This document shows positions 1 through 10,145 of a stretch of DNA of 64,000 nt, in pieces (within the stretch, counting starts at the first letter, position 1; every line of letters starts with the position of its first letter). The DNA comes from Tenacibaculum piscium (GTDB lineage Bacteria > Bacteroidota > Bacteroidia > Flavobacteriales > Flavobacteriaceae): NCBI RefSeq assembly GCF_021390715.1, contig NZ_JAJGWT010000004.1:62306-126305 (forward strand), in the 5' to 3' direction. The notes under the pieces are model-generated. The model was given only the letters and a program-made list of their open reading frames with translations, was not told the origin of the DNA and ran no database searches. Made by a program: the position numbers and the translations under genes.

Positions 1-429
1 GGAAAAGTAAATCCTACGCAAGCAGAAGCAATTACGATGGTTTGTGCGCAAGTGATGGGGAATGATGTTGCGGTTACTGTTGGTGGTACGCAAGGTCATT
101 ACGAATTAAACGTTTTTAAACCGATGATGGCGGCAAACGTATTACAATCTGCTCAATTAATTGGAGATGCTTGTGTGTCTTTCGATGTAAATTGTGCGGC
201 TGGTATTGAGCCAAATCATACTAGAATTACAGAATTAGTAAATAATTCTTTAATGTTAGTTACTGCGTTAAATACGAAAATCGGATATTATAAAGCTGCG
301 GAAATTGCAAACACGGCACACGCAAACGGAACTACGTTAAAAGTAGAAGCGGTTCGTTTAGGGTATGTTACCGAAGCTGAATATGACCAATGGGTAAAAC
401 CTGAAGAAATGATTGGTGGCTTGAAATAA
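1..429 (+). CDS. fumC: Fumarate hydratase class II, C-terminal part (partial at window start)
   Basis: This is the last 142 residues of class II fumarase, the iron-independent cytosolic enzyme that interconverts fumarate and malate in the TCA cycle. The reading frame is open from base 1 and starts with [10 protein letters not shown], the end of the fumarase/aspartase superfamily signature (usually GSSxMPxKxNP), so the window begins inside that motif. Further along are the conserved [17 protein letters not shown] stretch and the C-terminal small domain ([16 protein letters not shown], then [11 protein letters not shown] and [12 protein letters not shown]). The GxxELN context favours fumarase over aspartase or argininosuccinate lyase. 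A terminator follows at 589-630 after a repeat element. The N-terminal two thirds lie outside the window. Confidence 0.95.
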   Translation, partial: GKVNPTQAEAITMVCAQVMGNDVAVTVGGTQGHYELNVFKPMMAANVLQSAQLIGDACVSFDVNCAAGIEPNHTRITELVNNSLMLVTALNTKIGYYKAAEIANTAHANGTTLKVEAVRLGYVTEAEYDQWVKPEEMIGGLK

Positions 430-454
430 GCTTTTTTTATTAGATATAAACGTC

Positions 455-576
455 ATGCTGAATTTATTTCAGCATCGCATTAACAGAAGAACTACGGCAA
501 ATCAGGATGCGAACCTGAAATAAATTCAGGTTGACGGATGTGATGTTTTTTTTCAGATAAAATTTAAACAGGCTCT
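455..576. repeat. Family A palindromic element, copy 1 (left end missing)
   Basis: Two hairpins at 455-475 (ATG-CTGAA/TTCAG-CAT) and 512-532 (AAC-CTGAA/TTCAG-GTT) are joined by a linker containing ACTACGGCAAATCAGGATGCG. The element ends with the terminal repeat TTTAAACAGGCTCT at 563-576. The matching left end is not seen between the fumC stop and the first hairpin. Copies 2-4 are at 2890-3063, 5209-5310 and 10002-10119. Confidence 0.85.
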
Positions 577-588
577 TATTAAACTTAA

Positions 589-630
589 AAAAATCCCTGC
601 AATTTATAATTGTAGGGATTTTTGTTTTTT
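589..630 (+). terminator. Intrinsic terminator after fumC
   Basis: A 14-bp stem (AAATCCCTGCAATT at 591-604 against AATTGTAGGGATTT at 608-621, one G-U pair) has a three-base loop and is followed by TTTGTTTTTT. It lies between fumC and the promoter of the next gene. Confidence 0.85.
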
Positions 631-636
631 AAATCT

Positions 637-645
637 TATTTTTGC
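637..645 (+). promoter_or_regulatory. Bacteroidetes-type -7 box (TATTTTTGC)
   Basis: TATTTTTGC fits the Bacteroidetes sigma-ABfA -7 consensus TAnnTTTG. It lies directly after the fumC terminator and inside the possible ATG at 622, so translation of the downstream gene should begin at 709. I see no clear -33 TTG at the usual distance. Confidence 0.6.
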
Positions 646-708
646 CCTCGCTATAAAAATAACTATTACTCATTTTCAACAATTCATTTCAAAAATAAAA
701 CATACAAA

Positions 709-1575
709 ATGCAAGTAACAAAACTAAATTCTGAAAGTATATTACCGCTTACCTGCTCCCGTTCTGGATCGTGTTGTTTTGGAAAAGATGTAATGCTGAA
801 TCCGTGGGAATTATTTAGTTTTAGTCAAGAGAAAAAAATCACAACAAAAGATTTTCGAAATCTTTATACCGAATTTGGCGGTATTCAATTACTTTTTGAT
901 GGAAAATCAGACAAAAAAGGACAAAAAGCATGCAGTCAATACTTAGATAATATGGGATGTAGCGTTCATGTTGGTCGTCCGTTAGCCTGTCGTTTGTATC
1001 CGTTAGGGCGACAAGTGCAATTTGAAAAAGCCGAATATATTTATGAAGGAAACGCTTTTCCGTGTTTAACAGATTGTTCCGAAGTATTAGATTTACCTAA
1101 ACTTAGTGTTGGTGAATATTTAAAAGGACAAGAAGCGCATCAGTATGAAAAAGCATTAGATGCCTATTTAATGGTGATGCAAAACATTGCCGATATTGGT
1201 TTTGAATTACTTTTAGATTCTGGTTTATCCGATTCTGACGATACCAAAACACTGGCTTCTTGGAGAGAAATAGGACAAGAAACACATGAAATATCCGCAG
1301 AAAGAATTGGTAAAGAATGGCTAGATTATTTAATGATTCCAAACATAACAAATCATGAGAATAACCCTGTTATTTTTGCTCAAAAACACAACGATTTTCT
1401 GCTTTTAAAAGCTCAAGAAAAATTCGGAAACTTACAAACGCTTCAAGAACTTCACGAAGCTTCGGTTTTAATAATTGCCGTGGCATTGCATTTATCAAGA
1501 GGTTTAAGAGCTGATACAAAAGGACTTTCAGAACATTGGATTGCAACTGCAAAAAACCACGGTGCTAAGGAATAG
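709..1575 (+). CDS. YkgJ-type cysteine-cluster protein
   Basis: A 288-residue protein of the YkgJ/UPF0153 cysteine-cluster family, thought to bind zinc or an iron-sulfur cluster; the biological role is not established. Visible motifs are TCSRSGSCC near residue 13, a central KACSQYL...MGCSVH...RPLACRLYPLG block and FPCLTDCSE, which together give the family Cys pattern CxxxxxxCC...C...C...RPxxCRxYP. The C-terminal half is helical and lacks cysteines. I chose ATG 709 because the upstream ATG at 622 precedes the -7 box at 637-645 and would add a low-complexity leader. It is apparently monocistronic. A second, shorter family member is at 42450-42977. Confidence 0.8.
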   Translation: MQVTKLNSESILPLTCSRSGSCCFGKDVMLNPWELFSFSQEKKITTKDFRNLYTEFGGIQLLFDGKSDKKGQKACSQYLDNMGCSVHVGRPLACRLYPLGRQVQFEKAEYIYEGNAFPCLTDCSEVLDLPKLSVGEYLKGQEAHQYEKALDAYLMVMQNIADIGFELLLDSGLSDSDDTKTLASWREIGQETHEISAERIGKEWLDYLMIPNITNHENNPVIFAQKHNDFLLLKAQEKFGNLQTLQELHEASVLIIAVALHLSRGLRADTKGLSEHWIATAKNHGAKE

Positions 1576-1675
1576 TTAAAGTTTTTACGATATCAAGTTT
1601 ATTGCCTATTTTTAATTCTTGAAATTATACTCAAAATAACACACAGAAACCAAACTTTTTCTTAATTAGCAGATA

Positions 1676-2149
1676 ATGAACGAACACGAAAAATATATGA
1701 GTGAAGCTGTAAAATCAGCTTTAAAAGGAATGCAAAATAATGAAGGAGGTCCTTTTGGTTGTATTGTTGTAAAAAATGGCGAAATTGTAGGAATAGGAAA
1801 CAATAAAGTAACTTCTACCAACGATCCAACAGCACATGCAGAAGTTACAGCAATTAGAGATGCCTGTAAAAATCTAGGTTCTTTTCAGTTAGACGGCTGT
1901 ATTATTTACACTTCTTGCGAACCTTGCCCGATGTGTTTAGGCGCAATTTATTGGGCTCGCCCAGACAAAGTATACTACGGATGTAATCAGCAAGATGCGG
2001 CAAATATTGGTTTTGATGATGCTTTTATTTATAAAGAAATTGCACTTCCATACAATAAACGTAGTATTTCTTTTGAACAAATAGGACAAAAAATCGCCTT
2101 AGAACCCTTTGAAAAATGGACAGAAAAACAAGATAAAATTACCTATTAA
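1676..2149 (+). CDS. Nucleoside/guanine deaminase, CMP/dCMP deaminase fold
   Basis: A zinc-dependent deaminase of 157 residues. The zinc and catalytic residues are visible: H54-A-E56 (E56 the proton shuttle) and P83-C84-P-M-C87. Length and the wording around both motifs (TAHAEVTAIRDAC, YTSCEPCPMCLGAIYWAR) resemble Bacillus GuaD, which converts guanine to xanthine, more than TadA tRNA deaminase; the C-terminus (FEKWTEKQDKITY) is also GuaD-like. Substrate assignment is inference. It stands alone and shares a bidirectional terminator with the convergent gene that follows. Confidence 0.8.
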   Translation: MNEHEKYMSEAVKSALKGMQNNEGGPFGCIVVKNGEIVGIGNNKVTSTNDPTAHAEVTAIRDACKNLGSFQLDGCIIYTSCEPCPMCLGAIYWARPDKVYYGCNQQDAANIGFDDAFIYKEIALPYNKRSISFEQIGQKIALEPFEKWTEKQDKITY

Positions 2150-2153
2150 AACT

Positions 2154-2187
2154 AAAAATCCGAAGTAATATTACTTCGGATTTTTTA
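2154..2187. terminator. Bidirectional intrinsic terminator
   Basis: AAAATCCGAAGTAA pairs with TTACTTCGGATTTTTT. The T-run on each strand serves the convergent deaminase gene and the membrane protein gene; the stop codon of the latter lies inside the stem. Confidence 0.85.
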
Positions 2188-2860
2188 ATATAAATGTTTT
2201 TTCTCTTAAAATAATCGCTTGTACAATTAAATATTGAGCAATTATATACAAGGTAATTATAGCGATATCAAAAATGTATTTTGAACTATAAAAATTATTT
2301 AAAGCAATACAACTATCCGATGCTATAAATAAAATCGCACCTAATAACAACCATAAATTCGGACGTGTTTTTTCTTGCTGATAATTTAACAACGCACAAG
2401 TTCCGAACCCTGAAATTGCCATTCCATAAATCAATACAGGAAGTAACATTTCACCTAAATTATCTTTAATCAAAAAGAAAATACCTAAGAATACTACTAC
2501 AAAAATAGAAGCATATTTGAATATTTCAACGATTCTTATTTGAGTTAAAAAAACAGCTATCATTTTTATATACATCAAATGTGCGATTAAAAAACATCCT
2601 AATCCAAATACAAAATAACTGTTTTTATCTAATAAAAAAACATCACCCCAAAAGGAAAAAAACAATGCCGAAATTAACCAGAAATTAGCTTTTTTGTCTT
2701 TTTTTATATTTAGTAAATACACAACAACCAAACTTGTCATCAGTAAAGGTTTACAAATAATTTCTAAACTTTTATGTTGTGTAATTACTGCGTAAATATC
2801 TAAAATTGCAATTATTAAAAATACGAGTGATGCTATTTTTATTTTTAGCTGTTTAGTCAT
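2171..2860 (-). CDS. YhhN/TMEM86-family membrane protein (lysoplasmalogenase-like)
   Basis: A 229-residue integral inner-membrane protein with about seven or eight hydrophobic helices over most of its length. The order of motifs, KPLLMTSLVV near residue 37, then FFSFWGDVFLL, LGCFLIAHLMY and LLLGAILFIASDSCIALN, matches the YhhN/TMEM86 family, whose mammalian member hydrolyses the vinyl-ether bond of lysoplasmalogens. The conserved acidic residues in WGDVFLL and SDS fit the proposed catalytic Asp positions. The activity in bacteria is inferred from the family only. It appears monocistronic, with a family A repeat element just upstream. Confidence 0.75.
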   Translation of the reverse strand: MTKQLKIKIASLVFLIIAILDIYAVITQHKSLEIICKPLLMTSLVVVYLLNIKKDKKANFWLISALFFSFWGDVFLLDKNSYFVFGLGCFLIAHLMYIKMIAVFLTQIRIVEIFKYASIFVVVFLGIFFLIKDNLGEMLLPVLIYGMAISGFGTCALLNYQQEKTRPNLWLLLGAILFIASDSCIALNNFYSSKYIFDIAIITLYIIAQYLIVQAIILREKTFILKNPK

Positions 2861-2889
2861 TTTCGATATTTATTTAATTCTTTTCTTTT

Positions 2890-3063
2890 AGAGCCTGTTT
2901 AAATTTCATTTAAAAACATTTTATAGTTGAAAAATCGCATCCGTCAAACTGAATTTATTTCAGTTTCGCATCCTGATTTGCCGTAGTTCTTCTCTTTATG
3001 CGATTCTGAAATAAATTCAGAATGACGAGAATTTGGTTTTTATTTAATTTTTAAACAGGCTCT
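2890..3063. repeat. Family A palindromic element, copy 2 (complete, 174 bp)
   Basis: This is the only copy here with both ends of standard sequence: AGAGCCTGTTTAAA at 2890-2903 and TTTAAACAGGCTCT at 3050-3063, perfect 14-bp inverted repeats. Inside are hairpins at 2946-2966 (AAA/TTT flanking the CTGAA stem) and 3003-3023 (ATT/AAT). The core is the reverse complement of the copy 1 core. No open reading frame of note; a MITE- or REP-like element is likely. Confidence 0.85.
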
Positions 3064-3113
3064 TACTATTTCTTGATTATTTCTCTAATTATTTCTCTAA
3101 TTATTTTTCTTGA

Positions 3114-5132
<2,019 letters not shown>

Positions 5133-5208
5133 TTATTTTTACGTGTTTTTGCATTTAAAAACACCCTTTTTTTTTTACTTATTAGTTGCTAAATTAAGAA
5201 AAAAACTA

Positions 5209-5310
5209 AGAGCCTGTTTAAAAATTAAATAAAGACTATATTTTCGTCATGCTGAATTTATTTCAGCATCGCATCAACAGGAAAACTACGGCAAATCAGA
5301 ATGAAAAACA
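5209..5310. repeat. Family A palindromic element, copy 3 (right half missing)
   Basis: The left terminal repeat AGAGCCTGTTTAAA is at 5209-5222 and the first hairpin at 5249-5269 (ATG/CAT flanking the CTGAA stem). The linker ACTACGGCAAATCAGAATG then loses similarity, and neither a second hairpin nor a right terminal repeat follows. Same orientation as copy 1. The right limit given is approximate. Confidence 0.75.
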
Positions 5311-5387
5311 TCAAAAAAATACCTATTAGGCTTGTTTTTATTTCTTTATCCAAAGAAATAACAAACCTCAACAAATACCTAAAACAG

Positions 5388-5421
5388 AAAAGACCGAAAC
5401 AATAATGTTTCGGTCTTTTTT
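5388..5421. terminator. Intrinsic terminator of gap
   Basis: AAAAGACCGAAAC / GTTTCGGTCTTTTTT hairpin. On the minus strand it lies about 25 bases beyond the gap stop codon and the stem is followed by a T-run there as well. Confidence 0.8.
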
Positions 5422-5446
5422 ATATGTTTTACAAAAAAATCTTCGA

Positions 5447-6889
5447 TTAATAATAGGTAAATCTACGAACTTTAGCGATGTGTTTTGCCAAACGCATTAC
5501 TTGGTGCGAATATCCGTATTCGTTATCGTACCAAACATAGACAACAATTGTATCACCATCGGCGATAGTTGCTTTACTATCAAAAATTGATGGTGCAGTC
5601 GTTCCAATAATATCCGAAGAAACCAATTCATTATTCATTGAATATTGAATTTGTTCTACTAAATCGCCTTCTAAAGCATATTGCTTCATAATTGCATTTA
5701 CCGCTTCAACAGTTGTTGTACTGTTTAATTGTAAGTTTAAAATAGCTAAAGAACCGTTTGGAACTGGTACACGAATTGCATTCGAAGTTAATTTTCCTTC
5801 TAAAGCTGGTAATGCTTTTGCAACGGCTTTTCCTGCGCCTGTTTCGGTAATTACCATGTTTAAAGCGGCTGCTCTACCTCTACGGTATTTACTGTGCATG
5901 TTATCCACTAAGTTCTGATCATTCGTATACGCATGAATCGTTTCTAAGTGTCCTTTTTTAATTCCGAAGTTATCTTCTAAGACTTTTAAGACTGGTGTAA
6001 TTGCATTTGTTGTACAAGATGCTGCTGAAAAAATATCCACAATATCAGGATTATTTTCTTCATGATTTACACCGTGAACAATATTAGGAATTCCTTTTCC
6101 AGGGGCAGTTAATAATACTTTACTTGCTCCTTTTGGCACTAAATGACGGCTTAATGCTTCTTTATCTTTAAATGCTCCTGTGTTATCAATAATTAAGGCA
6201 TCGTTAATTCCATAAGCGGTATAATCGATATCTTCTGGTTTTCCAGCAGAAATCATATATACAGTAGTTCCATTGATAATTAACGCATTGTTGTCAGCAT
6301 CTACTTGAACAGTTCCTAAGAAATCTCCATGAACAGAATCGATACTTAATAAAGAGGCTCTTTTTTCTAAAACTGCTTCGTTAATTTCTCCACGAGTAAC
6401 TACGGCTCTTAATCTTAATTGAGAACCTTTCCCCATTTTGCTCATTAACTCACGTGCTAACAAACGCCCGATACGACCAAAACCATATAAAACAACATCT
6501 TTTGGTTCAATTTCTTCCGCTTTAGTAGCATCTTTTAATTTATTTTTTACAAAAGATAATTTATCGGTTGTTGCATCATCTTGTAAATGATATTCGTACG
6601 CTAATTTACCGATATCTAATTTTGATGCTGGTAACTCAATATTTTGTATTGCTTTTGCTATTTCTAGAGCATCGTTTATTGAAATTGGTTTTGCTACAAA
6701 TTGTTTTGCATAATCAATTAATTTTAAAACTTCGGATGCTCTTTTATCTACTAATTGGTTTCTAAATAAAACTAATTCGATTGATTTATCGTACCATAAA
6801 TCGTTTACGATATTAATAAATTCAACGGTAGCTCTTCTTACTTGCGCTTGATTTACTACTTCTTTTTCGTAATTTGTTATTGTTGACAT
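5447..6889 (-). CDS. gap: Glyceraldehyde-3-phosphate dehydrogenase, long form
   Basis: This enzyme oxidises glyceraldehyde-3-phosphate to 1,3-bisphosphoglycerate in the cytosol. The NAD(P)-binding start is VVLYGFGRIGRLLAREL (about residues 132-148). The catalytic cysteine lies in SAASCTTNAITP (C292), and HAYTNDQNLVDN, RRGRAAALNMV and WYDNEYGYSHQVMRL follow. At 480 residues it is about 140 longer than ordinary GAPDH, because a helical N-terminal extension of roughly 130 residues precedes the Rossmann fold. Long forms of this kind are known in Bacteroidetes and some other bacteria; whether this is the glycolytic or a biosynthetic, NADP-preferring isoform cannot be decided from sequence alone. 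A -7 box is at 6925-6932. Confidence 0.95.
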   Translation of the reverse strand: MSTITNYEKEVVNQAQVRRATVEFINIVNDLWYDKSIELVLFRNQLVDKRASEVLKLIDYAKQFVAKPISINDALEIAKAIQNIELPASKLDIGKLAYEYHLQDDATTDKLSFVKNKLKDATKAEEIEPKDVVLYGFGRIGRLLARELMSKMGKGSQLRLRAVVTRGEINEAVLEKRASLLSIDSVHGDFLGTVQVDADNNALIINGTTVYMISAGKPEDIDYTAYGINDALIIDNTGAFKDKEALSRHLVPKGASKVLLTAPGKGIPNIVHGVNHEENNPDIVDIFSAASCTTNAITPVLKVLEDNFGIKKGHLETIHAYTNDQNLVDNMHSKYRRGRAAALNMVITETGAGKAVAKALPALEGKLTSNAIRVPVPNGSLAILNLQLNSTTTVEAVNAIMKQYALEGDLVEQIQYSMNNELVSSDIIGTTAPSIFDSKATIADGDTIVVYVWYDNEYGYSHQVMRLAKHIAKVRRFTYY

Positions 6890-6924
6890 AGTTGTGTGTT
6901 AACTAAATTTAAAAAAATTTGACA

Positions 6925-6932
6925 CAAAAATA
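6925..6932 (-). promoter_or_regulatory. Bacteroidetes-type -7 box for gap (TATTTTTG on minus strand)
   Basis: Plus-strand CAAAAATA is TATTTTTG on the coding strand, 35 bases upstream of the gap ATG. It fits TAnnTTTG. Short motif in AT-rich DNA, so moderate weight. Confidence 0.5.
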
Positions 6933-7000
6933 ATATAAAAATACTATAAACATAGGTTTTTCAAACAGCTTTTTAAAAGTTTTATCTGTTGCTATATATG

Positions 7001-8398
7001 TTAAAATCGGTAGCGTTCGATTTTTCCTGACGGACTTAATAGTTCTAAATACATTTGTTCATTTCCTGTGTAAGTATCTAGAATTGCTACGGCTTCTGAG
7101 GCGCTGATAATTTGTTTTCCATTTATTTTGGTTAAAATATAATTTGCTCCGACATTATAATATTGAAAACCTTTATTATTGGTTGCAATAATTTTAGCAC
7201 CTCCTTTTATGTGGTATTTTTCTTTTTCTTCGGATGTTACATTTTTTAATTTCACACCAAAAGAGCGTGATGTAAAGGTATTTTTTTTGGTTAATTGTAC
7301 TTTTTTGATAAGTATTTTTCCGTTTCTGTGTACGGTTAAATTAACATATTCGCCAGGACGTTTTGCAGTTAATTGTCCTTTTAAGTCAGAAAAAGTAATA
7401 ATTTCAACATTGTTTACTTTGGTGATAACATCGCCTTTACGCAAACCTGAGGCTACTGCTTGACTATTTTTTTCAATTTCACCGATAAGTACGCCTTCTA
7501 TATCTTTGATAGAATTATCAATACTAATTCCAATAATTGCTTCTTGAACTGTTCCAAATTCCAATAAATCATCGACTATTTTTTTGGCGATATTAGAAGG
7601 TACAGCAAAAGAATATCCTATAAAAGAGCCTGTTCTTGAAGAAATTGCGGTATTAATCCCGATTAATTCTCCGCTCGTATTTACCAATGCACCGCCACTA
7701 TTTCCAGGATTTACAGCGGCATCGGTTTGAATAAAAGCATCTATATTTTTATTTCCGTCTAAATCTCGTCCTTTGGCGCTAATAATTCCTGCGGTTACGG
7801 TGGATGTTAAATTATATGGATTTCCGACTGCCAAAACCCATTCGCCAACTTTGATATTATCAGAATTACCAAAAGTTAAATTCGGTAAAACTTCGGGTGT
7901 TTCTACTTTTAAAAGGGCGATATCATTATTTTTATCGGTTCCAATTACGACAGCTTTTAATTTTTTTCGATTATTGAGTGTAATTTCAATTTCGGAAGCA
8001 TCTTCAATTACGTGATTATTGGTAATAATATAGCCATCGGGCGAAATAATAACACCACTTCCCGTTCCTACTTGTTCATATTTTCGAATTTCATTTCTTC
8101 CAAATAATTGTGCAAATGGATTTTGTTGTGTTTTTACCGCGGTATTTTTCACGTGTACAACAGCGTGAACCGTTTTATCGGCAGCATCGGTAAAATCGGT
8201 GGGTGCTGACGAATTAATAGCCGTTTCTGGCATATAATTTACAGGAACACTATCCGAAGTAATTACTTTATTTTGGCGACTATTTTCTATAGAATTTTCG
8301 GTATTTATAGCTGATTTTTCAATAATTAGTGTATATCCTGAAAGTGCAATTACGCCTCCTAAGACTGCTATAAATAGCGTTTTAAGTATGTTTTTCAT
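7001..8398 (-). CDS. HtrA/DegP-like periplasmic serine protease
   Basis: A 465-residue Deg/HtrA protease-chaperone that degrades or refolds misfolded envelope proteins. The N-terminus (MKNILKTLFIAVLGGVIALSGYTL) is a signal peptide or membrane anchor. The trypsin-fold triad is visible: H129 in TNNHVIEDA, D159 in KNNDIALLKVE, S234 in PGNSGGAL. The first PDZ domain spans about residues 285-375 (GVLIGEIEKNSQAVASGLRKGDVITKVN split over motifs); a second, more divergent PDZ follows to the end. I chose ATG 8398 because it begins the signal sequence; an in-frame ATG at 8452 would add 18 polar residues in front of it. A -7 box is at 8472-8479. Confidence 0.93.
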   Translation of the reverse strand: MKNILKTLFIAVLGGVIALSGYTLIIEKSAINTENSIENSRQNKVITSDSVPVNYMPETAINSSAPTDFTDAADKTVHAVVHVKNTAVKTQQNPFAQLFGRNEIRKYEQVGTGSGVIISPDGYIITNNHVIEDASEIEITLNNRKKLKAVVIGTDKNNDIALLKVETPEVLPNLTFGNSDNIKVGEWVLAVGNPYNLTSTVTAGIISAKGRDLDGNKNIDAFIQTDAAVNPGNSGGALVNTSGELIGINTAISSRTGSFIGYSFAVPSNIAKKIVDDLLEFGTVQEAIIGISIDNSIKDIEGVLIGEIEKNSQAVASGLRKGDVITKVNNVEIITFSDLKGQLTAKRPGEYVNLTVHRNGKILIKKVQLTKKNTFTSRSFGVKLKNVTSEEKEKYHIKGGAKIIATNNKGFQYYNVGANYILTKINGKQIISASEAVAILDTYTGNEQMYLELLSPSGKIERYRF

Positions 8399-8471
8399 TT
8401 TGTTATGTATGTTGTTTTTAATTTGATTATAATAAAACGTACAAAATTTCACATCAACGTTTAGATACTAC

Positions 8472-8479
8472 CAAAGATA
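8472..8479 (-). promoter_or_regulatory. Bacteroidetes-type -7 box for the HtrA gene (TATCTTTG on minus strand)
   Basis: Plus-strand CAAAGATA reads TATCTTTG on the coding strand, about 74 bases before ATG 8398, and fits TAnnTTTG. It would give an untranslated leader of roughly 65 bases. Confidence 0.5.
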
Positions 8480-8580
8480 GTATTTTTAACATTTTTATTA
8501 AAGTTTTAAAAAATTGTTTAACGTGTTTTTAACACTTAAAATTACGTTAAATCACATAAAACTAGATTGCTTAAAATATG

Positions 8581-8589
8581 TATATTTGC
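8581..8589 (+). promoter_or_regulatory. Bacteroidetes-type -7 box directly before dapF (TATATTTGC)
   Basis: TATATTTGC is a full TAnnTTTG match with the commonly seen C. It ends only five bases before the dapF ATG at 8595, so a transcript would have almost no leader. Confidence 0.6.
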
Positions 8590-8594
8590 CTACT

Positions 8595-9368
8595 ATGAAT
8601 TTGACTTTTTATAAATACCAAGGAACTGGAAACGATTTTATTATCCTAGATAATCGAACTAAAGTATTTCCAAAAGACGACACGAAATTAATTAATAAAT
8701 TGTGTCATCGACATTTTGGCGTGGGTGCTGATGGCTTAATTTTAATAGAAAACCACGCAACAACCGATTTTGAAATGTTTTATTTCAATGCTGATGCAAG
8801 CCAAACGATGTGCGGAAATGGCGGACGATGTGCAGTTGCTTTTGCTAAAAAGCTAAATATTATTGATAAAAAAACAACATTTACGGCTTTTGATGGCGAA
8901 CATTATGCCGAAATAACCAACGATATTGTTTCTTTACAGATGATTGATGTTAGTGAAATTATCATCAAAAAAGACGCAGTTTTTACCAATACAGGCACAC
9001 AGCATCATGTGGAATTAGTAGAAAATTTAGCTGATTATCCTGTGTATGAAAATGGTAAAAAAATCAGATATAACAACTACGGAATCCAAGGAAGTAACGT
9101 TAATTTTGTCGAACAAATAAACAACAATACCTTTAGAGTTCGAACCTATGAGAAAGGCGTAGAAGATGAAACCTTAGCCTGTGGAACAGGTGTTACGGCC
9201 GTTGCAATTGCCATGCACGCCACCAAAAAAACTACCGAAAATACCATAAAATTACCTGTTGAAGGCGGTTTGTTAGAAGTTCGTTTTCAAGAAAAAAATG
9301 GAAATTACACCAATATTTTCTTAACAGGAAAAGCCGAATTCGTTTTTAAAGGAGAAATTAAATTGTAA
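8595..9368 (+). CDS. dapF: Diaminopimelate epimerase
   Basis: DapF converts LL- to meso-diaminopimelate for lysine and peptidoglycan synthesis by a two-cysteine, cofactor-free mechanism. Both catalytic cysteines are visible, in ASQTMCGNGGRCAV (C73 or so) and in DETLACGTGVTAV. The opening FYKYQGTGNDFIILDN and GIQGSNVNFVEQ are further family signatures. At 257 residues it is slightly shorter than E. coli DapF (274). The ATG at 8595 is chosen because homologues start at this point and because the -7 box at 8581-8589 rules out the in-frame ATG at 8514. An acetyltransferase gene follows after 58 bases. Confidence 0.96.
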   Translation: MNLTFYKYQGTGNDFIILDNRTKVFPKDDTKLINKLCHRHFGVGADGLILIENHATTDFEMFYFNADASQTMCGNGGRCAVAFAKKLNIIDKKTTFTAFDGEHYAEITNDIVSLQMIDVSEIIIKKDAVFTNTGTQHHVELVENLADYPVYENGKKIRYNNYGIQGSNVNFVEQINNNTFRVRTYEKGVEDETLACGTGVTAVAIAMHATKKTTENTIKLPVEGGLLEVRFQEKNGNYTNIFLTGKAEFVFKGEIKL

Positions 9369-9426
9369 CTAAATTTCATCTATATTTCATCAAAAAAAAT
9401 GTAAATTAAATTTAAAATAGCTAAAA

Positions 9427-9975
9427 ATGACAACTTTAAAAGGCGAAAATCTAACTTTAAGAGCCATCGAACCCGAAGATTTAGCCTTTCTTTTTGATAT
9501 TGAAAACAACGAATCTTTTTGGGAAATTAGCCATACGCAAACACCATTTTCACGATTTGTTTTAAAACAATATCTCGAAAATGCACATTTAGATATTTAT
9601 CAAGCAAAACAATTACGATTAGTTATTGAACTAATTATTGAAGATAAAAAAGAAGCCAAAAAAACAAAAAAAGCTATCGGAATGATTGACCTTTTTGATT
9701 TTAATCCGCAACATAAAAGAGCGGGAATTGGTATTTTAATTCATCCCGATTATCAACAAAAAGGATTCGCTTCTCAAGCTCTAAAATTATTGATAAATTA
9801 CTGTTTTACACAGTTGCAAGTGCATCAATTATATGCAAATATTATCAGCGATAATCAAAAAAGTATCCAACTTTTTAACAAACACCATTTTAAACAAATT
9901 GGTATCAAAAAAGAATGGATTTTTAGTGATGAAAAATATAAAGACGAAATTTTATTTCAATTAATCAATAAATAA
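9427..9975 (+). CDS. GNAT-family N-acetyltransferase (RimJ/RimL/SpeG-like)
   Basis: A 182-residue acetyl-CoA-dependent N-acetyltransferase. It begins with the subfamily signature LTLRAIEPEDLAFLFDIEN. The acetyl-CoA-binding segment is IGILIHPDYQQKGFASQAL (residues about 102-120), followed by YANIISDNQKSIQLFNKHHF, the usual end of the GNAT core. The opening and N-rich C-terminal strand resemble RimL, RimJ and SpeG acetyltransferases, so the substrate may be a protein N-terminus or a polyamine, which cannot be settled here. It lies between dapF and a family A repeat and is probably co-transcribed with dapF. Confidence 0.85.
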   Translation: MTTLKGENLTLRAIEPEDLAFLFDIENNESFWEISHTQTPFSRFVLKQYLENAHLDIYQAKQLRLVIELIIEDKKEAKKTKKAIGMIDLFDFNPQHKRAGIGILIHPDYQQKGFASQALKLLINYCFTQLQVHQLYANIISDNQKSIQLFNKHHFKQIGIKKEWIFSDEKYKDEILFQLINK

Positions 9976-10001
9976 TTTTAAATAATCGAATCGAATCCGT
10001 C

Positions 10002-10119
10002 AAACTGAATTTATTTCAGTTTCGCATCCTGATTCGCCACTGTTCTCCTATTGATGCGATGCTGAAATAAATTCAGCATGACGAGAATTTAGTTTTTATT
10101 TAATTTTTAAACAAGCTCT
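10002..10119. repeat. Family A palindromic element, copy 4 (left end missing)
   Basis: Hairpins at 10002-10022 (AAA/TTT) and 10059-10079 (ATG/CAT), then the terminal repeat TTTAAACAAGCTCT at 10106-10119 with one base changed. Same orientation as copy 2. A left terminal repeat is not seen. Confidence 0.8.
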
Positions 10120-10145
10120 TAGAAATAATTTTATCAAAAACAAAC

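Noticed and set aside
1103..1552. Two antisense frames inside the YkgJ-type gene
   Set aside because: Low-complexity shadow translations; the plus-strand cysteine motifs are clearly the real product.
7179..7463. Antisense frame of 94 residues inside the HtrA gene
   Set aside because: It lies wholly within a well-supported protease gene on the other strand and has no promoter or family resemblance.
8567..8589. A TTG 11 bases upstream of the -7 box as the -33 element, also seen at 16031-16053
   Set aside because: The spacing is shorter than the roughly 17-23 bases expected in Bacteroidetes promoters, and TTG is frequent; two cases do not make a rule.
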